Positions 24,695-37,437 of a stretch of DNA of 64,000 bases are shown here, one piece after another. Under the pieces are notes generated by a model. That model was given only the letters and a program-made list of their open reading frames with translations. It had not been told where the DNA came from and ran no database searches. The DNA is from Paraspadella gotoi. Taxonomy: Eukaryota; Chaetognatha. Position numbers and translations under genes: made by a program. The stretch is from NCBI GenBank assembly GCA_051294375.1, contig CM119267.1:11299865-11363864 (forward strand). The letters run 5' to 3'. Position 1 is the first letter of the stretch. Every line of letters starts with the position of its first letter.

Positions 24695-25257
24695 ATGAAT
24701 GAATAGGTGGCGATTAAGACAAGAGAGAGTCGAGGGTGAATGAGATTTCGATTTTCTTTTTCCTCGGTCGAGTTCGGCGGTGAAAGGCACGGGCTTAATC
24801 GCGAGGCAAACAAGGAAAAACGAGGGGAGAAGAAAAACCGAAGACGACGTTAATGACTTTTATGCTGCGCATGCGCAGTCGAGACGACGAAATATAATTT
24901 GAAAAGGTAATGGAATTTAGAGACGAGCTTAGCAAAGAAATGTCAACTGATCTCGCCTTGATTAAAATGAAGTAATTTTTCTGATTTAAATTTAAATTTC
25001 TGAATTAAATCAACCGATATAACCGAATATCGATGTGTTTAAAACTTTTATCAAAATCCGCTGCGTCGTTTTAATTTCAAACCCGAAAAGACGAGAAGTC
25101 CGTTGGACGATCGGAATTTCGAGACGCCATCTGCTTGCGGGATTGCTTACCCCAACGGCGGCCAATTAGGCCTTGCCCTACCCTGACTGCGTCCGACGTA
25201 AACCGAGTCTCTGTCGCGTCAGCTAATCTTTAAATTGCGACTCGTAAATAGAGGAGA

Positions 25258-25258
<1 letters not shown>

Positions 25259-25297
<39 letters not shown>
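25259..25297. repeat. (GA)n microsatellite
   Basis: A pure GA run of about 18 units. Confidence 0.95.
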
Positions 25298-25301
<4 letters not shown>

Positions 25302-25755
25302 TAGCTTTTCATCGCCAGGAAGTCGATGTCGTGAGTGGATAAGAGAGGTCGTGATTTTAACTCGACGCCGTCAAGTGAATTCCCTTCGTCATTTTTAACG
25401 CCTCGATGACGCCACGCGGACTCGATCTATTACATCACGTGACATCCTATCAACCCCCCCCCTTTTCCCGAACTTCCGATGACCTCGAATGACCTTGGGA
25501 AAAACACACTTCGGTTATATCGGTTTCGTCGAGGAGTTCGTAATGTAAACGAATTTCGTGACGGAACGGATGAGACCGGATGTGGAAGATCTTCGCGCTT
25601 CCGGATGTGAATGAATTGAAGAGGATCGTTATTCCGAATTAAACAGGAATATCTCAAAGCCCGGATGCAAGAGAATCTTACGATTAGATGTAAGAGGCTC
25701 GTTCGTCGATCGTTGCCTCGAAATCCGATTCTTTCCGGACTTAGAAGGCGGAATG

Positions 25756-25760
<5 letters not shown>

Positions 25761-25794
<34 letters not shown>

Positions 25795-25829
25795 AGAGAG
25801 AGTAGAGAGAGAGAGAGAGAAGAGAGAGA
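25761..25829. repeat. (GA)n microsatellite, interrupted
   Basis: A GA run with a few AA and TA interruptions. Confidence 0.95.
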
Positions 25830-26525
25830 ATAGTGTGCATCGATCGAATCGGTGAAAAAGATCGACTTGTTTATTCACGGTTCTGCGTAAACGCCCCGTC
25901 AATATTTTACGATGGAATTACGAGTTTGACCCTGACTCTCGGAGGAGCGATTTTTTTCCCCCTTTTTTATTTGGATTGGTCAAACTTTGTGGCAGCTTGT
26001 AAGAGCAAACGGAGAGGATCCTTTTAGCGGAGTAAACATGCTGTCCGTGCTAGTTTTCTTTCTCTCTCTCTCTCTCTCCGACCAAGATAAGAGCCTCAAT
26101 TTTTGGATTTCTGACCATTTTCTTCCTTCCCCCTTCTCTTCAAAACTTTTGACGGTCAGGATCTTTAGTTATGATTGGATCGAATTTCTTAAGTCGAAAA
26201 GAAGAAACCGTTCGTCTCTCTCGCTCTCTCGCTCTCTCTCTTTCCCTCTCGCCGTGAAATTGACCAGCATATCGAACGATTAGGGGGTCACGGGGGGGAG
26301 TGAAAGATCACAAGGGGTTAGGGTAATTCATTGTGAGGTCAGGGGGGTGGATGGTTATATTTACCCCCTTCACTCGAAGAACTCGAATACATGCGAATTT
26401 GGTGAACGAGCGAAAATGCCTCGAACGGCCCCGGAGAGTCTCCCGCTGGTTTTCTGGCCGCGGACCGCGGGAAGACCGGGGGTCAGATCTCGGGGGAATC
26501 GGGGAGGGGGTATCTCTCCGTCCCG

Positions 26526-29185
26526 GGGCAATGGGGGATGAAATGGAGAAGAGTTATCCGCCTCCCAGCGACCCTGGCCTTTGGGGAACGCTGATTTTCC
26601 GCATGACTTTTCTCTATCGCAATGGGGATAAAATGGAGAACAAGTATCCCCCTCATCCAGCCCCCTGGCTTTGGGGGAAACGTCTGAATTTTTCCGTGCA
26701 TGCTTTTCTCTTCCGCAATGGGGATGAAAATGGAGAACAGTATCCCCTCCCCAGCCGCCTGGCCTTTTGGGGGGAACGCTTGATTTTCCCCCATTTGACC
26801 TTTTCTTGCTATCGCAATGGGATGAAAAAATGGAGAACAGTATCCCCTCCCAGCCCCTGTGCCCTTTGGGGAACGTGATTTCCCATGACTTTTCTCTATC
26901 GCAATGGGATGTAAAAATGGAGAACAGTATCCCCTCCCAGCCCCCTGGCCTTTGGGGGAATACGCTGTTTTCCATGACCTCTTTTCTAATCGCATATGGG
27001 GATGAAAAATGGAGAAACAGTATCTCCCTCCAGCCCCGGCCTTGGTGGGAACGCGATTTTCCCATTGACTTTTCTCTATCGCAAGGGATTGAAAATGGAG
27101 ACGTAATCAGTACCCTCCAGCCAGCCCCCTGGCTTTGGGGGAACGCATGATTTCCCATGATTTCTCTATCGCAATGGGGAATGAAAAATGGAGAACAGTA
27201 CCCTCCCAAGCGCCCCTGGCCTTTGTGGGAACGCTGGATTTTCCCATGACTTATTCTCTATCGCAATGGGATGAAAAATGGAGAACAGTATCCCCTCCAG
27301 CCCCCTGGCCTTTGGGGGAGACGCTGATTTTCCCATGACTTTTCTCTATCGCAATGGGGATGTAAAATGGAGAAACAGTATCCCCTCCCAGCCCCCTGGC
27401 CTTTGGGGGAACGCTGATTTTCCCGATGACTTTTCTCTATCGCAATGGGGATGAAAAATGGAGAACAGTATCCGCCTCCCAGCGCCCCTGGCCTTTGGGG
27501 AACGCTGATTTTCCCATGACTTTTCTCTATCGATGGGGATGAAAAATGGAGAACAGTATCCCTCCCAGCCCCCTGGCTTTGGGGGAACGCTGATTTTCCC
27601 ATGACTTTTCTCTATCGCAATGGGGATGAAAAATGGAGAACAGTATCCCTCCCCAGCCCCCTGGCCTTTGGGGAACGCTGATTTTCCCATGACTTTTCTC
27701 TATCGCAATGGGGATGAAAAATGGAGAACAGTATCCGCCTCCCAGCCCCCTGGCCTTTGAGGGACGCTGATTTTCCCATGACTTTTCTCTATCGCAATGG
27801 GGATGAAAAATGGAGAACAGTATCCCTCCCCAGCCCCTGCCTTTGGGGGAACGCTGATTTTCCCATACTTTTCTCTATCGCAATGGGGATGAAAAATGGA
27901 GAACAGTATCCCTCCCAGCCCCCTGGCCTTGGGAACGCTGATTTTCCCATGACTTTTCTCTATCGCAATGGGATGAAAATGGAGAACAGTATCCCCTCCC
28001 AGCCCCCTGGCCTTTGGGGACGCTGATTTTCCCATGACTTTTCTCTATCGCAATGGGGATGAAAAATGGAGAACAGTATCCCTCCCAGCCCCTGGCCTTT
28101 GGGGGAACGCTGATTTTCCCATGACTTTTCCTCTATCGCAATGGGGAATGAAAAATGGAGAACAGTATCCCCTCCCAGCCCCCTGGCCTTTGGGGGAACG
28201 CTGATTTTCCCATGACTTTTCTTCTATCGCAATGGGGATGAAAAATGGAGAACAGTATCCCCTCCCAGCCCCCTGGCCTTGGGGGAAACGCTGATTTCCC
28301 ATACTTTTTCTCTATCGCAATGTGGGATGAAAATGGAGAACAGTATCCCTCCCAGCCCCCTGGCCTTTGGGGAACGCTGATTTTCCCATGACTTTTTCTC
28401 TATCGCAATGGGGATGAAAAATGGAGAACAGTATCCCCTCCAGCCCCCTGGCCTTTGGGGAACGCTGATTTTCCCATGACTTTTCTCTATCGCAATGGGG
28501 ATGAAAAATGGAGAACAGTATCCCCTCCCAGCCCCTGGCCTTTGGGGAACGCTGATTTTCCCATGACTTTTCTCTATCGCAATGGGGATGAAAAATGGAG
28601 AACAGTATCCCCTCCCAGCCCCCCGGTGGTGGCCTTTGGGGGAACGCTGATTTTTCCCATGACTTTTCTTCTATCGCAATGGGGATGAAAATGGAGAACA
28701 GTATCCCCTCCCAGCCCCCTGGCCTTTGGGGGAACGCTGATTTTCCATGACTTTCTCTATCGCAAGGGGATGAAAAATGGGAACAGTATCCCTCCCAGCC
28801 CCCTGGCCTGAGGGACGCTGATTTTCCCATGACTTTTCTCTATCGCAATGGGGATGAAAAATGGAGAACAGTATCCCCTCCCAGCCCCTGGCCTTTGGGG
28901 AACGCTGATTTTCCCATGACTTTTCTCTATCGCAATGGGGATGAAAAATGGAGAAACAGTATCCCTCCAGCCCCCTGGCCTTTGGGGAACGCTGATTTCC
29001 CAGACTTTTCTCTATCGCAATGGGGATGAAAAGGAGACAGTATCCTCCCAGCCCCTGGCCTTCGGGAACGCTGATTTTCCCATGACTTTTCTCTATCGCA
29101 ATGGGGAGAAAAATGGAGAACAGTATCCCGTCCCAGCCCCTGGCTTTCGGGAACGCTGATTTTCCCATGACTTTTCTCTATCGCT
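26526..29185. repeat. Tandem satellite, about 30 copies of an 88-90 bp unit
   Basis: Each unit contains GGAGAACAGTATCC, CCCAGCCCC, TGGCCTTTGGGG, AACGCTGATTTTCCCATGAC and TTTTCTCTATCGCAATGGGG in that order. Counting the last landmark gives about 30 copies. The first four or five copies (26526-27000) differ most; the later ones are close to identical apart from one-base length changes in A, C, G and T runs. Both strands show repeated peptides (for example FPMTFLYRNGDEKW on plus), but frames break at the indels, so coding is unlikely. The array ends abruptly at CTCTATCGCTTAAAGG, close to a candidate minus-strand exon, and may sit in an intron. Confidence 0.97.
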
Positions 29186-29255
29186 TAAAGGAAAAAACCA
29201 GGCGGCTTTTTTTTTTTTTTTTTGGGCAGAGATAATTCAAGAAAGCGGATCTCAC

Positions 29256-29345
29256 CGCCGAGGCGAACTGATTTTCCGTCGTGAAGACAACAAATTCGAG
29301 AAAGGGTGGGATGAAGAAGCGATCTGGCCGACGAGGTTCTTGAAG
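29256..29345 (-). CDS. Candidate internal exon, function unknown
   Basis: On the minus strand a CTTTCTCAG acceptor and a GTGAGA donor, both strong, frame 90 bases of higher GC. Two frames are open: LQEPRRPDRFFIPPFLEF... and, in the next phase, FKNLVGQIASSSHPFSNLL. I cannot choose between them and recognise no family. No partner exons were found, so the gene it belongs to is unknown. Confidence 0.35.
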
Positions 29346-29829
29346 CTGAGAAAGGAAAACTAGGACATTAGTAGGACATTTGGGTCCAGTTAGCAAAAAA
29401 AAGCGTTGATTGCTTCTCAACAAATGCTTTAGCAACTGGCTAAAACGAGGAGCGAATTTAATGCTTCCTGCCACTCGATTATCCTGAAACGCTCGACCCA
29501 GAGAGCCGATGCACCTTTAGAGGGGTGGCGCTCTAATCGGGACACGAAAGTGTAAATATCGAGTTCCGTTAACCAATTGCCACCCGTCTATCTTTTACTT
29601 TGTTACATTTTGTTTTTTTATCTGTTGTTGACATAGCTTATTTTTATCCCTGAGAAGGAATTTACTTTTGTCTTTCTTCCTCTCCCATTTCGCCACCTCA
29701 ATCAAACTCGTCCTCTCTGGCGCCAGCGGGGACTTCCGGTATCCCGGACGCCGAGCCGCGCCCCCCCCTGGAGTCTGAATCGACGGGATTTATTAGTCGC
29801 GATCTTGGAAGTCGACTTGTCCTTTTACC

Positions 29830-29865
<36 letters not shown>
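29830..29865. repeat. (CT)n microsatellite
   Basis: A pure CT run of about 17 units. Confidence 0.95.
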
Positions 29866-29867
<2 letters not shown>

Positions 29868-30511
29868 CGAATTTTGTTTCCTCGGTGTCACGCTGTGGAC
29901 TTTCACCGTGGCATTTCTCGAGTTATCCGATATCCTTCCAGTATATTTTTCTTTTTCCTCGAGCTCGGACGAATTTCGCCCGACTTATATTCGGCATGAG
30001 CCGTTTCCCGTACATTTTATTTATTCGAAATTTGTTTGTTGTTTAAATTTCAAAAATTAAAAATTGGTACTCAACTAAATGATATTCATATTGATAGGTA
30101 ATAAATCACCAAACATGAAATTGGTTTATGTAAATCAATCGAATCCGCTTAAAAATGATGTCAATTTTTTTTTTAATTAAAAGCAAATTTCGTTTTGACG
30201 CTAACGGCGTGGGTCTCCACAATGAAATCGTCGGGAGTCGTTGGATTAAACCGACATTTTGGGTCATCGACGGCGACTATTAAGATAAAGAGATTCGATC
30301 GTCGACTTCAAAGTCGGAATTGAGGAAATCCTTTTTACTCAGATGCAAAAATCTCATTCCGATCCAAGTCGTCGTCGTCCTCCAGTCTTTGATCAACTCC
30401 GTCGCGTCTATTTGCATCCGTCATCTCAAAATTAGCCTTTCAATTTGAGACTTTATCGAAGATACAATCCAATCAACAGGCTTATTTTTTTTTTCTTTTT
30501 CACACTCACAC

Positions 30512-30537
30512 TCTCTCTTTCTTTCTTACTCTCTCTT

Positions 30538-30576
<39 letters not shown>
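30512..30576. repeat. (CT)n / CTTT microsatellite
   Basis: A mixed CT and CTTT tract ending in a pure CT run. Confidence 0.9.
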
Positions 30577-32508
30577 AAACCTTTTTTCCATTTTAAATAG
30601 AATTAATTTCTTTATCTGTTGCATCGAAGAGGTTTTTCCCAAGCTTTTCCCTTGCGATAACGAAGGAGGGTACAGGGTGAGGAAAAAGAAAATAAAAAGA
30701 AGGGGGCGCGGGGGGATTTCGAAAGCTAAAAAGGCGGGAAGAGTTTAAATTATATTTTAAAAAAAAATCTTCAAATCATTAATAAAATTGGAGAAAAAAA
30801 AAAAGAACCAAAAAATCCATTAAAATTCAATCGCGGGGAAATCGAAAAGTATAAATCTTTTTTTTTCAAAGTTTGACAAGAGAAGTGAATATCTCAAAGT
30901 GAATGTGAAAGAGATTCGGAGGTGTTGTGGGTGAAACAGGAAGGATGGTGAATAACGATGAAAAACCGAATGGGGGGGCGGTGATGAATCACAGATTCAG
31001 CAAACGGTGAGAGAGTGAAGTGAGTTATGTGATCCCGTTTAATGTAAATTCGAAGCGAGGAACGGACTCAACGGGAATTCAAGGTCATCGCCCAAAGGTG
31101 AAGAAAAAATCGAGCTATCTATTAGGAGGGGGGGGGGAAAGAGAGAAGGGTGGGGGAACGGAGAGAAAAACCCGGCTGGTAAAATTAATGGGGAAAGAAA
31201 TTGTGATAATTAACGATTAATGACGGGAACTTTGCGAAAGAGAAGAGAGAGATCGGGCAAAGGTCGACAGTTACGCTCGCCAAAATATGTAAAAAAAAAA
31301 ACAACTTTCGATGAATTAGATTTTTATATTTCGTGACGATGAATCACGAAGAGAAATCCCGGACCCGAATCACCGGCGGACCTCCCGAGAGAATCATTCT
31401 TTTCACGGTGACGAATCGACGCAGGCTCTTGACAACAACAACAACAACATAAAACTTTCGTGAGAAGTCGTTTGTGGCAGACGAAAGAAAGCTGTTCTAA
31501 GACTAAGAGAAAAAGAGTCGCAACGAAAGATTAAAAATAAAATTGGAGCCTCGCGAAAAGATTGATGGGGAGAGAGGCGAATCAACACCCAAATGGGCAG
31601 ACGGGAGAAAGAAAGAACGGAAAACTTCAAAAAACTTTAAAAAATGACGTTTCTGTTTTAAGGGTGATTTACGATGGATAAATAGAATGTATATCTTTTT
31701 TAAAAAAAATAGAAACGATCTGATTTAATGGCGGCAGTTCAAAAATCAGCAGATGTATTTCCTTGAACATAAGCTTCGCGTAATAAAGACTTTAAAAACT
31801 GAGTTTGATTTTTAGAATATTTAGATAAAGTACATGAAGCGAGGCGGTTATAAATTCTAAAAGAAAATTCGACGCAAAGAAAAGTAAACAAAAAAAAGAC
31901 GGGGCTATTTTTTATAATTTGATTCGACACGAAATATAGATGCTATAAACTAAAAAGATGCAGAAAAAAAAATGAAGTCTGCGATTATGATTATGAAGAA
32001 TTATTTTTCTTACCTCAATTTGATAATCGGCGGTCCGAAACGAAGTTGTTTTCCTCAAAGTCATAAGCGCTCCGATGAGTTTTTTTTTTAGATGAGCAAT
32101 TAACGAGAATAGTTGTTGTAATATCTTTAGTTTATTTATATAATATCTTTAGTTTATTTATTTCGCTTTTTACATTTCTTCGAATTATCGAATTATTTTA
32201 TCGAATTCATTTCCGTGAAAACTGAAGAAGAGAAAATTTTGGAATTTGTTATCGCGAATGGAAATCGGAGCAAGAGAAATTCTGATTCCGCCAGTTGCCG
32301 ATGCGGCCGAGAGTGACAGATAGAGACAGAGAGAGAGAGAGAAAGAGTGACTAATCGATCCGGCCAGATTGAGAACGAGAGACACGCATCGGCAGAGAGA
32401 AAGTAGGGAGAGTGATAGAACGAGAACGAGAGCGAGAGCGAGAGCGAGAGTGAATTCCTGAAAAACCCCAAGTGAGCGACGAAATTCGTGGCCCGCGACC
32501 CCGGACTT

Positions 32509-32510
<2 letters not shown>

Positions 32511-32549
<39 letters not shown>
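32511..32549. repeat. (CT)n microsatellite
   Basis: A pure CT run inside an unsupported open frame. A GAGAGC-type tract on the same strand lies just upstream at 32425-32450. Confidence 0.95.
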
Positions 32550-32554
<5 letters not shown>

Positions 32555-33071
32555 GAAGAGAGATTAACAGCCGGCGACTTGAGGAAAACGACGACGACTA
32601 CGACAACGAAGAAGAAAACAAAGACAATGACGATGGCGATGACGACGATGGCGAAGACGACAAAGACGAACATAAAGAAACTGGAGTTCGTCGATTAGAT
32701 TTCGCTGAGATGAACAAATTTCGCCTTCAGCGAGTCCACGATAAAAGAAAGAAAGAAGAAAAAATAAGAAAAAAAAGAAACAAAGAAATAAACAGAAAAC
32801 AAGAAAAGGAGGAAACTAAAACAAAGTAATCGATGCAAGAAACAAAGAACTTTTTTTTTTTAAACCTGTAAATAAACGAGAATCAAAGAAATAAGATGAG
32901 ACGAATGAAACAGGGATAAAATAACAAAATTAAATACTAGCACGCGAGAGAAAGATAAATAAAGACTGGAATTACAGTATCCGCAAAAATGTAAAGAAAC
33001 AAAGACAAAACCGAATTTCTAAATTTATATATTAAAAAAAAAAACCACACAAAAAGAAAGAAAAAAAGATT

Positions 33072-33135
33072 TGGGCTCAGGATTCGAACCCGCGACGCCG
33101 CGGGCCAGTCTTGGAGCGGTATAGGACGGCTGGTC
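33072..33135 (-). repeat. tRNA-like fragment (3' half with B box)
   Basis: The minus strand reads a T-arm-like segment, GCGGGTTCGAATCCTGAGCC, with a perfect internal promoter B box and a short stem around the TTCGAAT loop. The expected 5' acceptor strand (GGGCTCA) is not found upstream, so a full cloverleaf does not form. It is best read as a tRNA pseudogene or SINE head piece. Confidence 0.4.
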
Positions 33136-34780
33136 TTTGAGAGGAAGATTATTATAGTAATTATAGCGGAGAGGAGAGGAGGGTAAAGAGAGAACCGGCC
33201 AGGGAGATTGGGGGGGGGGTTAGAGATTTGCTTGGAGCGCGTGGCTTTGGAATTACGACACCGATGAGGCTTTTCTTTTTTCTCCTTCGGCAAATCACGT
33301 GGCAGTAACAGCATCCAAGAGTTAATATAGGAATAAACGTTGTTCGGTCGGTCTGTCACGTCATAAAGAATTCAATAAGACGGGTTAAAAGTGATAAGAT
33401 GTATGAGTAATGTAAAATTCGTGAGAGGATTTGCCAGGCGTGAGTCTGGAGTGAATAACGAGATTCTGCGTGGGCCCACTTCACAAATTACGCGAATGGT
33501 CGATAGGGTGGGCGGCGACGACAACAACAAAGACGATAACGAAGACGACAAAAAACTAGACAAAGACGAAAGACCAAAGACGAAAGACGAAGAGGCACGA
33601 TGATGTCCAATAAAAAGACGATGAAGAAAACGAACGCGATGTCCAAAAATTAACCAAAAAATGCCAAGGATTAAAAAATGTTGAGCCAAGAATAATTTCC
33701 AAAGGCAAGTCTTAGACAATCTGCAAGAAAGAAAATTTCAAATTTAGTTCTTGAGCTTGAAAAAAAAAGGGAGGAAGAAATCCAAATCCGAAGGCAAACT
33801 TTGAAAAAAAAAAGTAAGAAATGGTTTGTTGACACTTTTTTTGTTTTTTCCTTCCTTTAAAGACGACGACAATGACGACGACTACGACTACGAAGACGAC
33901 GACGAGAACTCCAGATTTTGATATTCGTTTATTATGAATTAAAACGAGAAGGGGGAATTTTCTAAAGGCCAAAGAATGAGTCAGATTTGTGAAAAAAAGG
34001 GTTTTATGTTCAAGGACTCGATACGCGATAGGAGGTTCTCGTGAGGGAAAGTGGGTGGAAGGGCGAGAGAATAAAGGTGAAAATATATTAAGGCTGGTGC
34101 AGGGTGGTGTCTGCCGAAGCAAAGAAGATCCTGAATATTTCGTGGGCATTGGACCTTGAATGATTCGTATTAAACTTTCTCAGGTTTCGAAGTTGAAAAC
34201 AAGTAACACAAATAAAGGCACCTGTTTCATTTAAAAATTTTCTATTCAATTTATCGATTATTAATATTTCAGATGAGTTTAATTGTATTTCTTGATGAAT
34301 TTTTATCTGGAAAAAAACTTTGGAAACCCTTGAACGTTAAGCATATTTAATTGATTTTTTTCAAGTGTAATATTTTCACCAGATAACGTTTTTTTACATT
34401 GTAAACTTTTTTAATTCCTGATTCTTTTGTTCGATTTCACGATCGAATTCAAAAACCCAACAATGACGATTCACATCATGCTTCGACTTGCCCAAGATTT
34501 TCTTCGTTCGGGTCTGCGCAGGTGCTCACAAATTTGATCCTCATCTTCATCCCGACTTTCTCGTTTCGGCTCACCGAACATGCCCGAACTCGGCTCTTCG
34601 AAGTGTAACAAAATGAAAATTCCTGGCCCGAATTTAATATGATTCCCATGAGTGTTTCAAGTCATTAATGAAAGTACTGTGGCATTTTTTAGCGCTAGAT
34701 GTCCTCTAAGCCGCAATTCAAACTTAACTTTTCCTTTTAATTTAATAATTAGCTCAAAAATTATTGCGATGACCTTAAAG

Positions 34781-34785
<5 letters not shown>

Positions 34786-34850
<65 letters not shown>
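34786..34850. repeat. (GA)n microsatellite
   Basis: A pure GA run of about 32 units, roughly 130 bases before the start of the fibrinogen-domain gene. Confidence 0.97.
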
Positions 34851-34852
<2 letters not shown>

Positions 34853-34977
34853 GCGGACGACGAGCCGAGACGATAGTTCCCTCGGAAATGTTTAGATTGT
34901 TGATAATCTACAATTTTTTTTTCGAGCGAAAATTCTAAAAAAATTTTGTAAAAGAGTTATACGAAAAAATCGGCGAA

Positions 34978-36478
34978 ATGTCAAAATATGTGTTTGTTTT
35001 GCTTGTTTTCGTCTTTTCACGCGCTCTGGGTGAGTTCAACGAAAGTTATATTTCTTTATGAATATGTATGTTTATTTTATTAAATAATCTCTGAATTTTC
35101 CAGGCGAAGACTCGTCGGGAAACGAAGAGTGCCAGGGTGAGTGACGAAATTTTTGTCGTTTGGCGCAGAGAAATTTACAAAAGGCACGACGTTATTTGCT
35201 AAAAAAATCAAATTTTCATTAATTTCCTATTTCTTATTCTCATTTTCAATCATTTCAAAAAATTCCCCAGCATCCCTGAACGAGAATGGATCTGACCTAG
35301 AGGGAAGTGGAGGTTGGTCGTTGATCCAGAGGCACAACTTTACCTTCAGGGAAACTAAATTTGCCAACGGTTCTTGGCAGGATTATAAGTTGGGCTTCGG
35401 GAGAGGAGACGGGTAAGAAATATCCCAGTCGCCGGCACCGTGACTGAAAACAAACTTACAATTTTTATTTATGATTCATTCAAATCTAAAAAAAAACCCT
35501 TTGACTCATCAATTTTCTAAACTGATTCGTTCTTCAACGTCATTTCCTTTAGCAAGGCCTTCTGGCTGGGCCTAGAGACCCTTCACACCCTGACGTCGAC
35601 GGGTCGTTGGAAAATGCGCGTTAAGATCAAGTACGACCGCCTGTACGACTGGGAGCCGGATCCTCGCAAGGGCACGTGGGGCGTCGGGATATGGTCAGAG
35701 TTCTACGTGGGTTCGGAGGAGGACAAGTACAAGCTTCACATCGGTCGTCGAAGTTGCCGGAGAAACATGGGACCTAAGGATCCGTTCATGTAAGTAGAGA
35801 AAAAAATTACGAGAATATTAGGGTAAATGCTTAACCAACTTTGCTTTGCAGTGCATTTTGAAAATTACTGCCTTCTAGCAGAATAAATATCTGATAGTCT
35901 GGAACTGATTCTTTTTATATATACCAGATAAAAATACTTAAAATGTACTTAAAATACTTAAATTAAAACAGTTGAAAAATGTTATATCTCTTCATCGAGA
36001 GTCTTGATTAGAAGCTTTCCGGCCATATTATCCAACGTGATGAGGCAAGATAGCTTGTTTATTAAATCAACGAATAATTTTATAGTAGAAACGATGAAAA
36101 ATATCTGGAAAGAGCAGATTGTGTTGGTCCCTGAGACAGAGTATATCCAAAACTATCAGAAAATTACTTTTTCTCTCCCACCCTCCTCCTCCTCCTCCTC
36201 CTCCTCCTCACCTCAGCCGCCACAACGGCAAACCTTTCTCTTCGCTCGACGTGGACAACGACGGTTTCCAGGACAAGTTCGAGCCTTGCGCCGTGGTCCA
36301 GGCAGGCGGATGGTGGTTCGGCGACTGCAGCAACGTCTGCCTCAACTGCAGCCCCTGGGCCGATTGGAGGTTCATCTGGATGGACACGCCCAGGAGGAGG
36401 TTCGCCTTTCCCGAGTTCGCCTCTATGGAGATCAAAAAAGTGGAGGAAGATCGGGGAGAAGCGGAGGCTGAAGATTGA
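34978..36478 (+). CDS. Secreted fibrinogen-related domain protein, five exons
   Basis: FReD proteins are secreted lectin-like recognition proteins (ficolin, tachylectin and angiopoietin relatives). Exons are 34978-35029, 35104-35136, 35271-35412, 35553-35789 and 36217-36478, all with GT-AG ends and matching phases, giving 241 residues. Exon 1 is a signal peptide (MSKYVFVLLVFVFSRALG). Domain marks in order are GSGGWSLIQR, WQDYKLGFGRGDG, KAFWLGLETLH, FYVGSEEDKYKLHIG, RHNGKPFSSLDVDNDG and the disulfide segment CAVVQAGGWWFGDC, ending FAFPEFASMEIKK. The first sub-domain (about 40 residues with the first disulfide, usually ending VYCDM) is missing: the signal peptide is followed by a short acidic linker. 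Either this is a short family member or an exon lies unrecognised in an intron. A (CCT)n tract forms the last acceptor's pyrimidine stretch. Confidence 0.9.
35996..36085 (+). repeat. Dispersed repeat fragment in the last FReD intron
   Basis: Shares GAGTCTTGATT-AAGCTT and GGCAAGATAGCTT-TTTATTAAAT with 47724-47850, in the same order; the middle is shorter here. It looks like two copies of an unnamed dispersed element. Confidence 0.5.
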
Positions 36479-37310
36479 ATATAGAGAAGGAAGAATGTGG
36501 GAGAGCGTTGGTAATTAGACAAGTTAAAGTTACTTTGCTTTTATGTATGTAAAATACATACATATTTCTGTAAATAGATTTTTTTTAATTACTGGACTGA
36601 CTTTTTGTTCCAGAATACAAGAGATAAATTTTTTTCTACGAGATTATTTAGGGCTCATTGAAAGTAAAAAGAATGTGATTATTCGCAAACTGAAAATCAA
36701 AATGATTTGTTGTCCTTTTATTTTCTCGATTAATACGTGCTCTTCACTTCAGTTGTTCCAATTTTCAGCAAGACTATTGCTTGAGAGTAATCGTATATGC
36801 GGTGGGGGGTTCTTTCTCTATCTTTCTCTTGAACTTTTGTCCTCAACTTTGACTTTATGACTCTTTTCCTCTTTTTACTCTCATTCTTTCTCGCTTTCTT
36901 TCTCTCTTTTGACCCATTTTTTTACTTTTTTGTGTCTGTTTTTCTCGCATTTAAATGAACTATGGTTAAGCAATGTTAACCGAAATTTATTGCTCAGTTA
37001 AAAATAATATGCGTTTTTCTCATAACACGATTTTAATCACTAATCAACAAGACCAGTTTACATATACGATGAACCATCTCCAAACAAAAAAGACCCATTT
37101 GACCTCGGTTCCGAACGGAATTCCGTTTCGTCAAATCTGTCGCGCCAGAGTCTCTGGCAGACGCGCGAAGGATTTTCAAATCCTGAAGGTTCCATCTCGA
37201 GTGAAAGAGAACGGAAATTTCCGGGAAACGATTTCTTTGTGGGGAGACCTTTTGACGCGTTTCGTGATATAAGTTAAATAAAGAAAAAAAGGGGAGACAG
37301 ATGGCGAGGA

Positions 37311-37437
<127 letters not shown>

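Larger units (their letters stand above)
23978..26525. other. 5' flank of the 900-residue protein gene, GA-repeat-rich
   Basis: Contains the probable 5' UTR and promoter of the minus-strand gene and many GA/CT tracts. The ORFs seen are repeat-driven. No other gene is recognised. Confidence 0.5.
29346..34977. other. Long non-coding stretch, microsatellite-rich
   Basis: No gene is recognised in 5.6 kb. Open frames at 32488-32829 and 33391-33603 contain degenerate GAC repeats and encode Asp/Glu/Lys-rich products; they look repeat-driven. CT/GA runs and one tRNA-like fragment are listed separately. Confidence 0.55.

Noticed and set aside
24120-24813. Ser-Leu and Arg-Glu repeat proteins
   Set aside because: Translations of a GA/CT microsatellite.
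25130-25200. U1 snRNA-like sequence
   Set aside because: Only a few bases resemble the U1 start; the rest does not match and no Sm site is seen.
26347-29168. Long repeated-peptide open frames on both strands of the satellite
   Set aside because: Frames exist only because the unit is near a multiple of three; they break at every indel and both strands are equally open.
32488-32829. Acidic/basic protein with an Asp-Glu run
   Set aside because: Begins in a CT repeat and continues in degenerate GAC repeats; no splice signals or domains.
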